Origin: an uncultured Oscillochloris sp.
Lineage (GTDB): Bacteria > Chloroflexota > Chloroflexia > Chloroflexales > Chloroflexaceae
Direction: 5' to 3'
Assembly: GCA_903877945.1 (NCBI GenBank)
Contig: CAIRFY010000631.1
Coordinates: 1-10,164 of the forward strand
Length of the DNA: 10,164 bases
The translations under genes and the position numbers were made by a program. The notes beneath the pieces were generated by a model. It was not told the origin of the DNA, made no database searches, and saw only the letters and a program-made list of their open reading frames with translations. Below, in pieces: positions 1 through 5,664 of the stretch; the first letter of the stretch is position 1; each line of letters opens with the position of its first letter.

Positions 1-45
1 GCGAGGATGCGACGAGGCGATGCTATCGCATCCTCGCCTCATCGC
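1..45. repeat. GAGGCGATG-type palindromic repeat (partial copy)
   Basis: The first 12 bases (gcgaggatgcga) are exactly complementary to 26-37, giving a hairpin-capable block. Bases 26-45 match 2651-2670 at 19 of 20 positions, and both blocks are followed about 26 bases later by ctgaacc (71-77 and 2698-2704), just upstream of a gene. The copy is probably cut by the window edge. Confidence 0.6.
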
Positions 46-137
46 GTCCCCGCCACACGGTAAAGCTATTCTGAACCATGTCTACGTCGTATATACTGAG
101 CGAAGGCGCAGACTTAGACAGAGATGTTGAGGCACCT

Positions 138-401
138 ATGGACATTATGTTACATATGACCGCGTTGGACACGGCGACCCGCACCTGGATTCAGAACGAG
201 GCACGGCGTACTGGCACTTCGGTTGAGACGGTTATTGAGCGGTTGATCCTGCGCGGTGTTGTCGCGGAACGCCAATCATCGCGAGCGCAGCGGTTTCACG
301 ACCTAGATGATCTGGCAGGTACATGGAGTGTGGAGGAGGCCGAGGAATTCCGTGTGGCGACGGCAGACTTCTCTCAGATCGACCCGGCGCTGTGGCGATG
401 A
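138..401 (+). CDS. VapB-like antitoxin of a type II toxin-antitoxin pair
   Basis: An 87-residue acidic protein likely to be the antitoxin that binds and neutralises the adjoining PIN-domain toxin and represses its own operon. Residues 8-40 (TALDTATRTWIQ, then EARRTGTSVETVIERLI) look like a short ribbon-helix-helix DNA-binding segment. The C-terminal part (about 55-87: HDLDDLAGTWSVEEAEEF ... IDPALWR) is the aromatic/acidic tail that in such antitoxins wraps the toxin. I chose ATG 138 because GAGG at 129-132 sits 5 bases before it and because the family starts close to the DTATRTWI segment. An in-frame ATG at 78 would add 20 residues (MSTSYILSEGADLDRDVEAP) but has no visible Shine-Dalgarno. The stop overlaps the toxin start (ATGA, 398-401), typical of translational coupling. 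Base composition is more AT-rich than the rest of the window, as expected for a transferred module. Family assignment is by pattern and context. Confidence 0.8.
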   Translation: MDIMLHMTALDTATRTWIQNEARRTGTSVETVIERLILRGVVAERQSSRAQRFHDLDDLAGTWSVEEAEEFRVATADFSQIDPALWR

Positions 402-813
402 CCCCTATTCTGATTGATACCAACGCCTATACTGCCTTTAAGCAGGGATTACCGGACGTGGTGGACGTAATTCAGCGAGCGCCGCAACTGTTCATAAGTA
501 GCGTCGTGAATTCGGTGAACTGCTTGCCGGATTCGCCGTTGGATCACGCGAGGCGCAGAACCGCAGCGATCTCCAGCAGTTTCTTGCATCGGCACGAGTT
601 ATTGTTACGGTGGTCGACGAGCGAACGGCTATATATTATGCTACCGTCTACCAGAGTCTACGCACGAAGGGCCGCCCGATACCAACAAACGATATGTGGA
701 TCGCAGCGACAGCGCTTCAGCATGGCTGCGCACTCTTCAGTTTCGATGGTCATTTTCAGTCAATTGACGGTCTGATTGTTGGGACGACCGCTGTGGAACT
801 CGGCATCCCCTAG
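398..813 (+). pseudogene. vapC: VapC-type PIN-domain ribonuclease toxin, frameshifted
   Basis: PIN-domain toxins are Mg-dependent ribonucleases. From ATG 398 the frame reads MTPILIDTNAYTAFKQGLPD ... LFISSVV and then loses the family pattern after base 508. The pattern resumes at 514 in another frame as GELLAGFAVGSREAQN and runs to the TAG at 811-813. Five bases (509-513, aattc) lie between the last good codon of one frame and the first of the next, so one base is missing or two are extra. All four expected PIN acidic positions are still encoded: Asp7 (IDTN), Glu of GELLAGF, Asp of TNDMWIAA and Asp of SFDGHF. Repaired, the protein would be about 138 residues, normal for VapC. Unrepaired, it would stop at 775 with a nonsense second half and no active site. 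No slippery heptamer is visible, so this is a mutation or a sequencing/assembly error rather than programmed frameshifting. Confidence 0.85.
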
Positions 814-823
814 TACTATACAG

Positions 824-869
824 CCTGATGACCGGATCTGTTAGCAGCGATCCGGTGTCTGAAATCAGG
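824..869. other. Two-part stem-loop between the TA pair and the HAD gene
   Basis: accggatc (831-838) pairs perfectly with gatccggt (849-856), and outside it cctgat (824-829) pairs with atcagg (864-869), leaving a one-sided internal bulge. No T-run follows, so it is not a textbook intrinsic terminator. It may end TA transcription or structure the leader of the next gene. Confidence 0.4.
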
Positions 870-892
870 GACTAACACGAAGGACTACCCCA

Positions 893-1582
893 ATGCGTTA
901 CCTTGCTGGGATTGTGTTTGATGCCTACGGGACGCTGCTTGATGTCGCCTCGGTGGCGGATGCCTGTGAGGCGCGTTGGCCGGGCTACGGCGGTGCGCTT
1001 ACCCAGCTCTGGCGCGCCCGCCAACTGGAGTATTCCTGGCTGCGTAGTCTGATGGGCCGTCACGCTGATTTTTGGCAGGTGACGGGCGATGCGCTCGATG
1101 TCGCCTGTGCCACGCTCGATCTGGATCCTAGCCCTGCTGACCGCAGCGCACTCCTTGATGGCTACCTGCGCCTCGCGCCTTTCCCGGAGGTGGCGACCGC
1201 TTTGGGCAGGCTCGCTGGTGTGCGTAAGCTCGTTCTCTCGAATGGTGCCCCCGTTATGCTTCAGACGGGATTAGCGCATGCAGAGATCGCCGACTTTGTG
1301 GAGTCTATTCTGAGCGTTGAATCTGTCCGCATTTTTAAACCTGCCCCGCAGGTGTATGCGCTTGCGACGACGTTCCTGGGCTGCGCTCCTGCTGATGTTC
1401 TGTTTGTCTCTGCGAATGGCTGGGACATTGCGGGGGCTTCGTCTTTTGGCTTGCGTACGGCGTGGATTAACCGGGCTGACGCGCCGGTTGAGCGGCTTGG
1501 CTTTATGCCCGAGATCGTTGTACCCGACCTTGTCACTCTTGCAGATGTTATCGAGGCGAATCGTCATGATCGAACAGCGTGA
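893..1582 (+). CDS. HAD-superfamily hydrolase, (S)-2-haloacid dehalogenase type
   Basis: A 229-residue cytosolic protein of the HAD-IA family, subtype L-2-haloacid dehalogenase, which hydrolyses (S)-2-halocarboxylates to (R)-2-hydroxy acids through an aspartyl ester. Residues matching the characterised L-2-haloacid dehalogenases: nucleophile Asp10 in FDAYGTLLD, Thr14, Arg41 (halide/substrate arginine), Ser116-Asn117 in VLSNG, Lys149 in IFKPAP, Tyr155, and Ser173/Asn175/Asp178 in VSANGWDIAGA. Arg41 and the SANGWD motif separate this subtype from generic HAD phosphatases. The usual family length is about 220-235 residues, so the gene is complete. A purine-rich gaagga precedes ATG 893 by about 12 bases. 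It overlaps the following IMPase-like gene by 17 bases, so the two are probably translated together. The physiological substrate is unknown; many annotated members act on unidentified metabolites. Confidence 0.88.
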   Translation: MRYLAGIVFDAYGTLLDVASVADACEARWPGYGGALTQLWRARQLEYSWLRSLMGRHADFWQVTGDALDVACATLDLDPSPADRSALLDGYLRLAPFPEVATALGRLAGVRKLVLSNGAPVMLQTGLAHAEIADFVESILSVESVRIFKPAPQVYALATTFLGCAPADVLFVSANGWDIAGASSFGLRTAWINRADAPVERLGFMPEIVVPDLVTLADVIEANRHDRTA

Positions 1583-2582
1583 GCGGCTCCTGGCCCTGAT
1601 TCTGGAACTGCACGTTCAGATTCGTGATGCGGTGGTGACGGCCTGTGAGCGCAGCGCGGTGGATGATCTGGCGGGGGTGGTGGAGGACGAGCAGGCGGGT
1701 GATACGATTTATGCGGTGGATCGGGTGAGCGAGGAGTTGCTGGTGGGCTTCTTCGCCGAGCGGGTGGCCCCGACCTGGCCGCTGGTGCTGGTGGCTGAGG
1801 GGATCGCCGATGGCACGATGGTACTGCCTGTGGGCAGCGCGGAGAGTAGTGCGGTTATTCGGGTGCTGGTTGACCCGATTGATGGCACACGCGGGCTGAT
1901 GTACCAGAAGCGCAGCGGTTGGGTGCTTACGGGGGTGGCTCCGAACCTTGGCCCGACAACCCGGCTGCGCGATATTGAACTGGCGGTGCAGACGGAGATC
2001 CCGCTGGTGAAGCAGCATCTGAGCGATGTGCTCTGGGCCAGTGCCGACGGCCCTCTGCACGCGGAGCGCTATAACCGCTTAACAGGGTCGCAGGTGCCGG
2101 TGCGCCTGCGGCCCTCGCGGGCGAGTAGTATCGCCCACGGTTTCGCGATGATCAGCCGCTTTTTCCCCGGTGCCCGCGAGGAGCTGGCCGCGATTGATGA
2201 GGCGGTGATACGGGCGACGCTGGGGCCGCCGCAGGCGGGCAAGGCCCAGTGTTTTGAGGATCAGTATATCTCTAGCGCGGGCCAGCTCTACGAGTTGATC
2301 GCTGGTCATGATCGCTTTGTGGCTGACCTGCGCCCGCTGCTGGATCGCCACCTGGCGGCACGCGGCGAGGCTCTGGGTATCTGCTGTCACCCCTACGATT
2401 TGGCGACGATGCTGCTCGCCGAGAAGGCGGGGGTGCTGCTGAGTGATGATCGTGGTGGTGATCTGGACGCGCCGATGGATATTCACGCCGATGTGGGTTG
2501 GGTGGGCTACGCGAACGCGGAGATCCGCGCCCAGATGGAGCCTGCTCTGCTGGGTGTGCTGCGCGAGCGGGGGATTCTGTGA
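1566..2582 (+). CDS. Inositol monophosphatase-family protein
   Basis: A 338-residue soluble protein of the Li-sensitive, Mg-dependent phosphatase fold (IMPase/CysQ/FBPase superfamily), which removes phosphate from small phosphorylated metabolites. Visible signatures: the N-terminal GDTIYAVDRVSEE region (about 45-57), equivalent to the family's xDxVTxAD..xE segment; an acidic VAEG at 76-79 in the place of the first metal-binding glutamate; DPIDGT at 103-108, the canonical metal-binding motif; and HPYDLATMLLAEKAGV at 275-290, equivalent to the WDxAAxxLIxxEAG motif that ends the active site. It is longer than a minimal IMPase (about 260 residues), with extra sequence between 120 and 270. ATG 1566 is preceded by GAGG at 1553-1556 and starts inside the end of the HAD gene. 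An in-frame upstream extension to 1317 would overlap the HAD gene for 260 bases and is rejected. The substrate cannot be inferred. Confidence 0.85.
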   Translation: MIEQRERLLALILELHVQIRDAVVTACERSAVDDLAGVVEDEQAGDTIYAVDRVSEELLVGFFAERVAPTWPLVLVAEGIADGTMVLPVGSAESSAVIRVLVDPIDGTRGLMYQKRSGWVLTGVAPNLGPTTRLRDIELAVQTEIPLVKQHLSDVLWASADGPLHAERYNRLTGSQVPVRLRPSRASSIAHGFAMISRFFPGAREELAAIDEAVIRATLGPPQAGKAQCFEDQYISSAGQLYELIAGHDRFVADLRPLLDRHLAARGEALGICCHPYDLATMLLAEKAGVLLSDDRGGDLDAPMDIHADVGWVGYANAEIRAQMEPALLGVLRERGIL

Positions 2583-2596
2583 CGATGGTGGACAAG

Positions 2597-2675
2597 GTTT
2601 GGCGATGAGGCGATGAGGCGATGAGGCGATGAGGCGATGTCACCGCGCCCTCGCGTCCTCGCCTCATCGCCAAAC
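2597..2675. repeat. GGCGATGA tandem repeat with perfect inverted ends
   Basis: An 8-base unit (ggcgatga) is repeated nearly five times at 2601-2639. The left edge, 2597-2613, is the exact reverse complement of 2659-2675 over 17 bases, so the block can fold into a stem with several register-shifted pairings. The right half matches the window-start element (26-45). It lies in the 142-base gap between the IMPase-like gene and the zinc-ribbon membrane protein gene. Confidence 0.8.
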
Positions 2676-2724
2676 TGTCACGCTAGAATTACCAGATCTG
2701 AACCTTGTCGAATAGGTGAACCCA

Positions 2725-3870
2725 ATGTCAAATGTACGGTTCTGCCCCTCGTGCGGGACACAGGTGAGTATTGAGGAGCGATTCTGCGGGAACTGCGGCA
2801 CGCGCATGGATCAGCCCGCCCCCGTCGCCCCGACGGTGCCCATCGGCCCGCAGGGCGTGCCCACACAGGTACTCTCGCCTGCCCCGAGCCAGTCACCGCC
2901 TCAATCGTTGGGTGTGCCCCCCGGAGTGATTCCACCAAAGCGTGGCCTGCCGGTGTGGGCGATCATCTTGCTCACCCTGGCCGGTCTCTGCGCAGTCGGT
3001 TGTGTGGCCAGCGTTGCTGTGGTCAGTTTCTTCGGTGACAGCATAACCAGCGCGACGGCCACGCCGAAGCCTGCGGGCCTGGGCGGCGGGATCGTGCCCA
3101 TCCCCACCCGCCAGGGTGACACACCCACCAAAACCCCCGTGTCTACCACGGAGATCCCCACGCCTACGGCGGTCGATTTTCCCATAGGAGAGCCGACCCG
3201 CGCCGCTGGCGGGATCATCGGCAACGTGACGGTTGGCGGGGCCGCCGACATCGCTACCGCTGAGGCCGCCACTGCCCAGGTGGTCACCGCCAACGCCGAA
3301 TTGGCGGCCCTCCTCGCGTCGGGCACGCAGATCTTTAAGGACGAGTTCGATGATAACCGTAATAACTGGTTCGTCGGAATTCTTAATGATCGTGAGACAG
3401 ACGAGATCGGCGATGGGGTCTTCAAGGTGAGATGGGCAGGCAAAGGCTCCTCGTACGAGCGCTACGAAGGACGTGAGCTGACGAACTTCGTGGCGGAGGT
3501 GGACTGCCTGATAAACACGGGGGGAAATGATGGCGGATGCGGCATCGTCTTCGCTGAGAAGAAGGATGTTGGGTACTATAAATTTGAGGTTTTTGACAAC
3601 TACTATTGGCTGCTAGCCACCTACCCAGAAGGCGACCCGACCATTCTTGCGGAGGGCGACCCGACCGGGGTTATGAACCCCGGCGAAGTGAACAACCTAC
3701 GGGTGATCAAGCAGGGTGATCAGATCCGCATCTTTCTGAACGGGGTGCCCCTGAAGACCGTGAAAGATAGCACCTATCAGACGGGCAAGGTGGGTGTCTC
3801 TACAAAGTCGGATAACGAGAAAGGCGGCGTCGAGATCTGGTTCGATAATTTTGTGATCTGGGGGATATAG
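2725..3870 (+). CDS. Zinc-ribbon, single-pass membrane protein with extracellular jelly-roll (DUF1080/LamG-like) domain
   Basis: A 381-residue protein in four parts. (1) N-terminal zinc ribbon: CPSC at 7-10 and CGNC at 21-24. (2) A Pro/Gln-rich linker (31-73). (3) One hydrophobic helix at about 76-103, followed by a Thr/Pro-rich stalk (110-160). (4) After an Ala-rich segment (173-198), a beta-rich domain from about 204 to the end beginning FKDEFDDNRNNW and ending WFDNFVIWG, the pattern of the concanavalin-like DUF1080/LamG jelly roll found in glycan-binding or glycan-cleaving proteins. Cys261 and Cys272 could form a disulfide. Topology is probably N-in, C-out. ATG 2725 has AGGTGA (2714-2719) five bases upstream and starts right at the ribbon; an in-frame GTG at 2716 would overlap that Shine-Dalgarno and is less likely. 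A TAGAAT at 2684-2689 might be a -10 box, but no clear -35 is seen. The ligand is unknown and no catalytic residues can be assigned. Confidence 0.8.
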   Translation: MSNVRFCPSCGTQVSIEERFCGNCGTRMDQPAPVAPTVPIGPQGVPTQVLSPAPSQSPPQSLGVPPGVIPPKRGLPVWAIILLTLAGLCAVGCVASVAVVSFFGDSITSATATPKPAGLGGGIVPIPTRQGDTPTKTPVSTTEIPTPTAVDFPIGEPTRAAGGIIGNVTVGGAADIATAEAATAQVVTANAELAALLASGTQIFKDEFDDNRNNWFVGILNDRETDEIGDGVFKVRWAGKGSSYERYEGRELTNFVAEVDCLINTGGNDGGCGIVFAEKKDVGYYKFEVFDNYYWLLATYPEGDPTILAEGDPTGVMNPGEVNNLRVIKQGDQIRIFLNGVPLKTVKDSTYQTGKVGVSTKSDNEKGGVEIWFDNFVIWGI

Positions 3871-3887
3871 CAACGGTTGTTCGGGAT

Positions 3888-3939
3888 CACTAAAAGCCCA
3901 CAAGAGCCTGCGATTTCCTGTAGTTTTGGGACTTTAGTG
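3888..3939. other. Imperfect inverted repeat between the zinc-ribbon membrane protein and ferredoxin genes
   Basis: cactaaaagccc (3888-3899) and gggactttagtg (3928-3939) are complementary at 10 of 12 positions with a 28-base spacer. It could be a weak 3' structure of the upstream gene or an operator for the ferredoxin gene; the sequence does not decide. Confidence 0.3.
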
Positions 3940-4043
3940 GTAGACAAATGGTTTAAATGACCGTAGTCTGTACTCGAACCACGGCGAAATGTTTCCGCCG
4001 AGTCAATGTTGTTCTCACCGAAGAGTTGAGGAGAAGAGTACCC

Positions 4044-4280
4044 ATGGCCTACGTTGTTGCTGAGCCGTGTGTCGGGACGAAGGACTCCGCGTGTGTGGCG
4101 GTCTGCCCCGTAGATTGCATCTACGAGGGCGACGACCAGTACTACATCAACCCCGACGAATGTATTGACTGCGGGGCTTGCGAGCCCGAGTGTCCCGTGG
4201 AGGCGATCTTCGCTGACGACGCGGTTCCCGCGCAGTGGTCATCCTTCACTGAGAAGAACCGCGTCTTCTTCGGCGCGTAG
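4044..4280 (+). CDS. fdxA: 7Fe ferredoxin ([3Fe-4S][4Fe-4S], Azotobacter FdI type)
   Basis: A 78-residue cytosolic electron carrier. Cysteines are at 9, 17, 21, 25, 40, 43, 46 and 50. The spacing C9-x7-C17-x3-C21 plus C40-x2-C43-x2-C46-x3-C50-P is that of seven-iron ferredoxins: by family knowledge, Cys9/17/50 hold the [3Fe-4S] cluster and Cys21/40/43/46 the [4Fe-4S] cluster. The additional Cys25 matches the free cysteine next to the [4Fe-4S] cluster of Azotobacter vinelandii FdI (all positions shifted by one). The acidic surface (EGDD, NPDE) and the C-terminal WSSFTEKNRVFF are also typical. ATG 4044 has a purine-rich gttgaggagaagag leader; the open frame extends to an ATG at 3957, but that extension is basic and unlike any ferredoxin. 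The gene stands alone and ends at a strong hairpin, so its redox partners cannot be read from context. Confidence 0.93.
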   Translation: MAYVVAEPCVGTKDSACVAVCPVDCIYEGDDQYYINPDECIDCGACEPECPVEAIFADDAVPAQWSSFTEKNRVFFGA

Positions 4281-4288
4281 AAACGTAG

Positions 4289-4320
4289 CAGCGGGGGCGA
4301 GGTATGCCTCGTCCCCGCTG
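4289..4320. terminator. Strong hairpin between convergent genes (likely bidirectional terminator)
   Basis: cagcgggggcgagg (4289-4302) pairs with cctcgtccccgctg (4307-4320) around a 4-base loop, 14 pairs with a single G-T wobble. It starts 8 bases after the ferredoxin stop and ends 8 bases before the stop of the minus-strand nucleotidyltransferase. There is no T-run on either side, so termination is inferred from stem strength and position. Confidence 0.6.
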
Positions 4321-4328
4321 TGACGTAC

Positions 4329-4913
4329 CTACATCATCCCCGCGTAATCCTCTGGTGTGTCCATATCGGACACCACCGCCGGGTCGTCCACCGCGATCTG
4401 ACGCACCTCCCCGGCGTGGCGGGCGAGTACCTCTCGTGCGCCCACATCTCCCTCAAGCAGCCGCAGTTCAGCGAAGATCGCCCGCGTTAGCAGCACCGGG
4501 TTGCCGCGCCGACCTCGGTAGTACGGGATGATCGCCCGTGCATCGGGGTCTGTTGCATGGGCCACGATTATTGTGTCGATCAAGGCCGGGGTGACAAAGG
4601 GCTGATCGACGAGCAGCACGAGGGCGGCCCGCGCCGTAGCCGGTAGTGCGCCCAGCCCCGTGCGCAACGAACTGGCCTGCCCGCTGGCATAGGTGGGGTT
4701 CTGCACAATCACGAGGCCGTCGAGCCCTGCCAGGGCCGCCTGCACCGCGTCGGCTGCCGCACCCACCACGACCACCAGGCCGATCATCAGCCGACTCGCT
4801 AGCGCCTGCTCGGCCACGTGGCGCACCAACGGTCGCCCGCGCCACTCAAGCAGTTGCTTTGACTGTCCCATGCGCGACGATGTGCCTGCCGCCAGGAGAA
4901 TTCCATAGGTCAT
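4329..4913 (-). CDS. MocA-like nucleotidyltransferase (molybdenum cofactor cytidylyltransferase family)
   Basis: A 194-residue cytosolic protein with the GT-A nucleotidyltransferase fold. MocA transfers CMP from CTP to molybdopterin-Mo to make the MCD cofactor of xanthine-dehydrogenase-type enzymes; MobA does the GMP equivalent. The N-terminal nucleotide-binding loop is LAAGTSSRMGQSK (7-19, Lys19 contacting phosphates), followed by a short Gln/Leu stretch as in MocA. Mg-binding Asp103 lies in VDQPFVTP (102-109), RGRRGNPVLL (133-142) is the base/substrate loop, and DMDTPEDY (183-190) closes the site. Length is normal for the family (about 190-200). The start is taken at the only Met directly before the loop. 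No molybdoenzyme or other cofactor gene is in the window, so the MocA assignment rests on motif similarity; a CobY-type or other small-molecule nucleotidyltransferase cannot be excluded. It is convergent with the ferredoxin gene. Confidence 0.8.
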   Translation of the reverse strand: MTYGILLAAGTSSRMGQSKQLLEWRGRPLVRHVAEQALASRLMIGLVVVVGAAADAVQAALAGLDGLVIVQNPTYASGQASSLRTGLGALPATARAALVLLVDQPFVTPALIDTIIVAHATDPDARAIIPYYRGRRGNPVLLTRAIFAELRLLEGDVGAREVLARHAGEVRQIAVDDPAVVSDMDTPEDYAGMM

Positions 4914-4953
4914 CGTTGTTTTCCGATCCGCCGTCGGCGAACGTCACCCTCCG

Positions 4954-5009
4954 GCCCTCACCTTCAGCCCCTCTCCCGTTCAGGGAGAGGGGGCTGGGGG
5001 GGTGAGGGC
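4954..5009. repeat. GC-rich palindromic dispersed repeat, copy 1
   Basis: The outer arms ccctcacc (4955-4962) and ggtgaggg (5001-5008) and the inner arms ctctccc (4971-4977) and gggagag (4983-4989) pair around the loop gttca. Bases 4968-5009 match the reverse complement of 10099-10139 almost base for base (one extra G here), and a shorter relative lies at 9162-9207. It occupies the gap between two divergent genes, upstream of the promoter of the gene at 5143. Confidence 0.85.
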
Positions 5010-5041
5010 GGAGCGGCGGGAGATTCGTTATGTGAAAAGTA

Positions 5042-5068
5042 TTGATCCTAGGGCGCTTGTGCTACAAT
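5042..5068 (+). promoter_or_regulatory. Probable sigma-70 promoter (extended -10) for the zinc-ribbon protein gene
   Basis: TGcTACAAT at 5060-5068 is a good extended -10 box. A poor -35 candidate, TTGATC (5042-5047), is only 15 bases upstream, so recognition probably depends on the extended -10. The leader to ATG 5143 would be about 70 bases. The same TGnTACAAT occurs twice upstream of the STAS gene. Confidence 0.5.
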
Positions 5069-5142
5069 TATCCTGCACCCTAATGCCGACTCTCGACGTC
5101 ATAGTCGTCAGCAGGTATCTATATTTCGAAGGAAGGTGCCCA

Positions 5143-5601
5143 ATGGGATTTCTTGATCAGATTGGTAAAACGCTTACGCAGGGTGTTGATCGGGCGAAGT
5201 TTGAGGCCGAGAAGTTTCAGAAGACGACGCGACTGCAAGGCGAGGTGAACGAGTTCCGCCACCAGCTTGATGCGAAGCTGATGGAGCTTGGTCAGCGTGC
5301 GTACGACCTCCAGCGTGCGGGGCAGATCAGCGCACCCTCGATTAGCGAAATGGCGTCGGCTGTCGATCAACTGCGGGCGACCGTGGTGGCGAAAGAAGAG
5401 GAACTGAAGCTCTCGCAGAGCGAGGTATTTATCGAGCCGATGCCGTCTTCTCCGGTGCCATCACAGTCGGTGCCAATTATCCACGAGATGCCGACCGCCG
5501 GGCCGACGCACACTGCCGGGACGAAGGCATGTGCGGGCTGTGGCTTCCAGATGCCCGCCACGGCGATGTTCTGCCCTAGCTGCGGTACTCGCACCGCCTA
5601 G
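5143..5601 (+). CDS. Small coiled-coil protein with C-terminal zinc ribbon
   Basis: A 152-residue soluble protein of no known function. Residues about 14-92 are helical and heptad-rich with many charged residues (FEAEKFQKTTRLQGEVNEFR ... VVAKEEELKLSQSEV), likely a coiled coil. Residues 95-126 are a Pro/Ser/Thr-rich linker, and the last 25 residues form a zinc ribbon with CAGC at 130-133 and CPSC at 144-147. Homology-free guess: the ribbon binds a protein or nucleic-acid partner while the helices oligomerise. It resembles the zinc-ribbon domain proteins common in Chloroflexota and Firmicutes. ATG 5143 is chosen because ggaaggtg lies just upstream and the sequence before it (mostly the repeat and promoter) does not look coding. 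It is transcribed alone and is convergent with the STAS gene. Confidence 0.8.
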   Translation: MGFLDQIGKTLTQGVDRAKFEAEKFQKTTRLQGEVNEFRHQLDAKLMELGQRAYDLQRAGQISAPSISEMASAVDQLRATVVAKEEELKLSQSEVFIEPMPSSPVPSQSVPIIHEMPTAGPTHTAGTKACAGCGFQMPATAMFCPSCGTRTA

Positions 5602-5627
5602 GCACGCCGGGTATGATCGAGCTACTT

Positions 5628-5664
5628 GTAAGGGCGTAGCAGCACGACGCTGCTACGCCCTTAC
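5628..5664. repeat. Perfect 16-bp palindrome at a convergent gene junction
   Basis: gtaagggcgtagcagc (5628-5643) and its exact reverse complement (5649-5664) flank the loop acgac. It begins 26 bases after the zinc-ribbon protein stop and overlaps the last codons of the minus-strand STAS gene, whose TAG stop (5653-5655) lies inside the right arm. It could act as a bidirectional terminator, but no T-run is present; the form suggests a REP-like dispersed repeat. Confidence 0.75.

Noticed and set aside
506..516. Programmed ribosomal frameshift in the PIN toxin
   Set aside because: No slippery heptamer or downstream pseudoknot is evident; a base deletion or sequencing error explains the change more simply.
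1317..1565. Upstream extension of the IMPase-like frame
   Set aside because: It overlaps the HAD gene for about 260 bases in another frame, and the translation is Leu/Arg-rich noise; ATG 1566 has its own GAGG.
2601..2639. CRISPR-like array
   Set aside because: The 8-base units are directly adjacent with no spacers; this is a simple tandem repeat.
3957..4043. N-terminal extension of the ferredoxin from ATG 3957
   Set aside because: The extension is basic and not ferredoxin-like, while ATG 4044 fits the family start and is preceded by a GAGGAG-type ribosome site.
4646..5005. A 119-codon plus-strand open frame ending in the palindromic repeat
   Set aside because: It lies opposite the MocA-like gene, and its tail is just repeat translation, with no domain or ribosome site.
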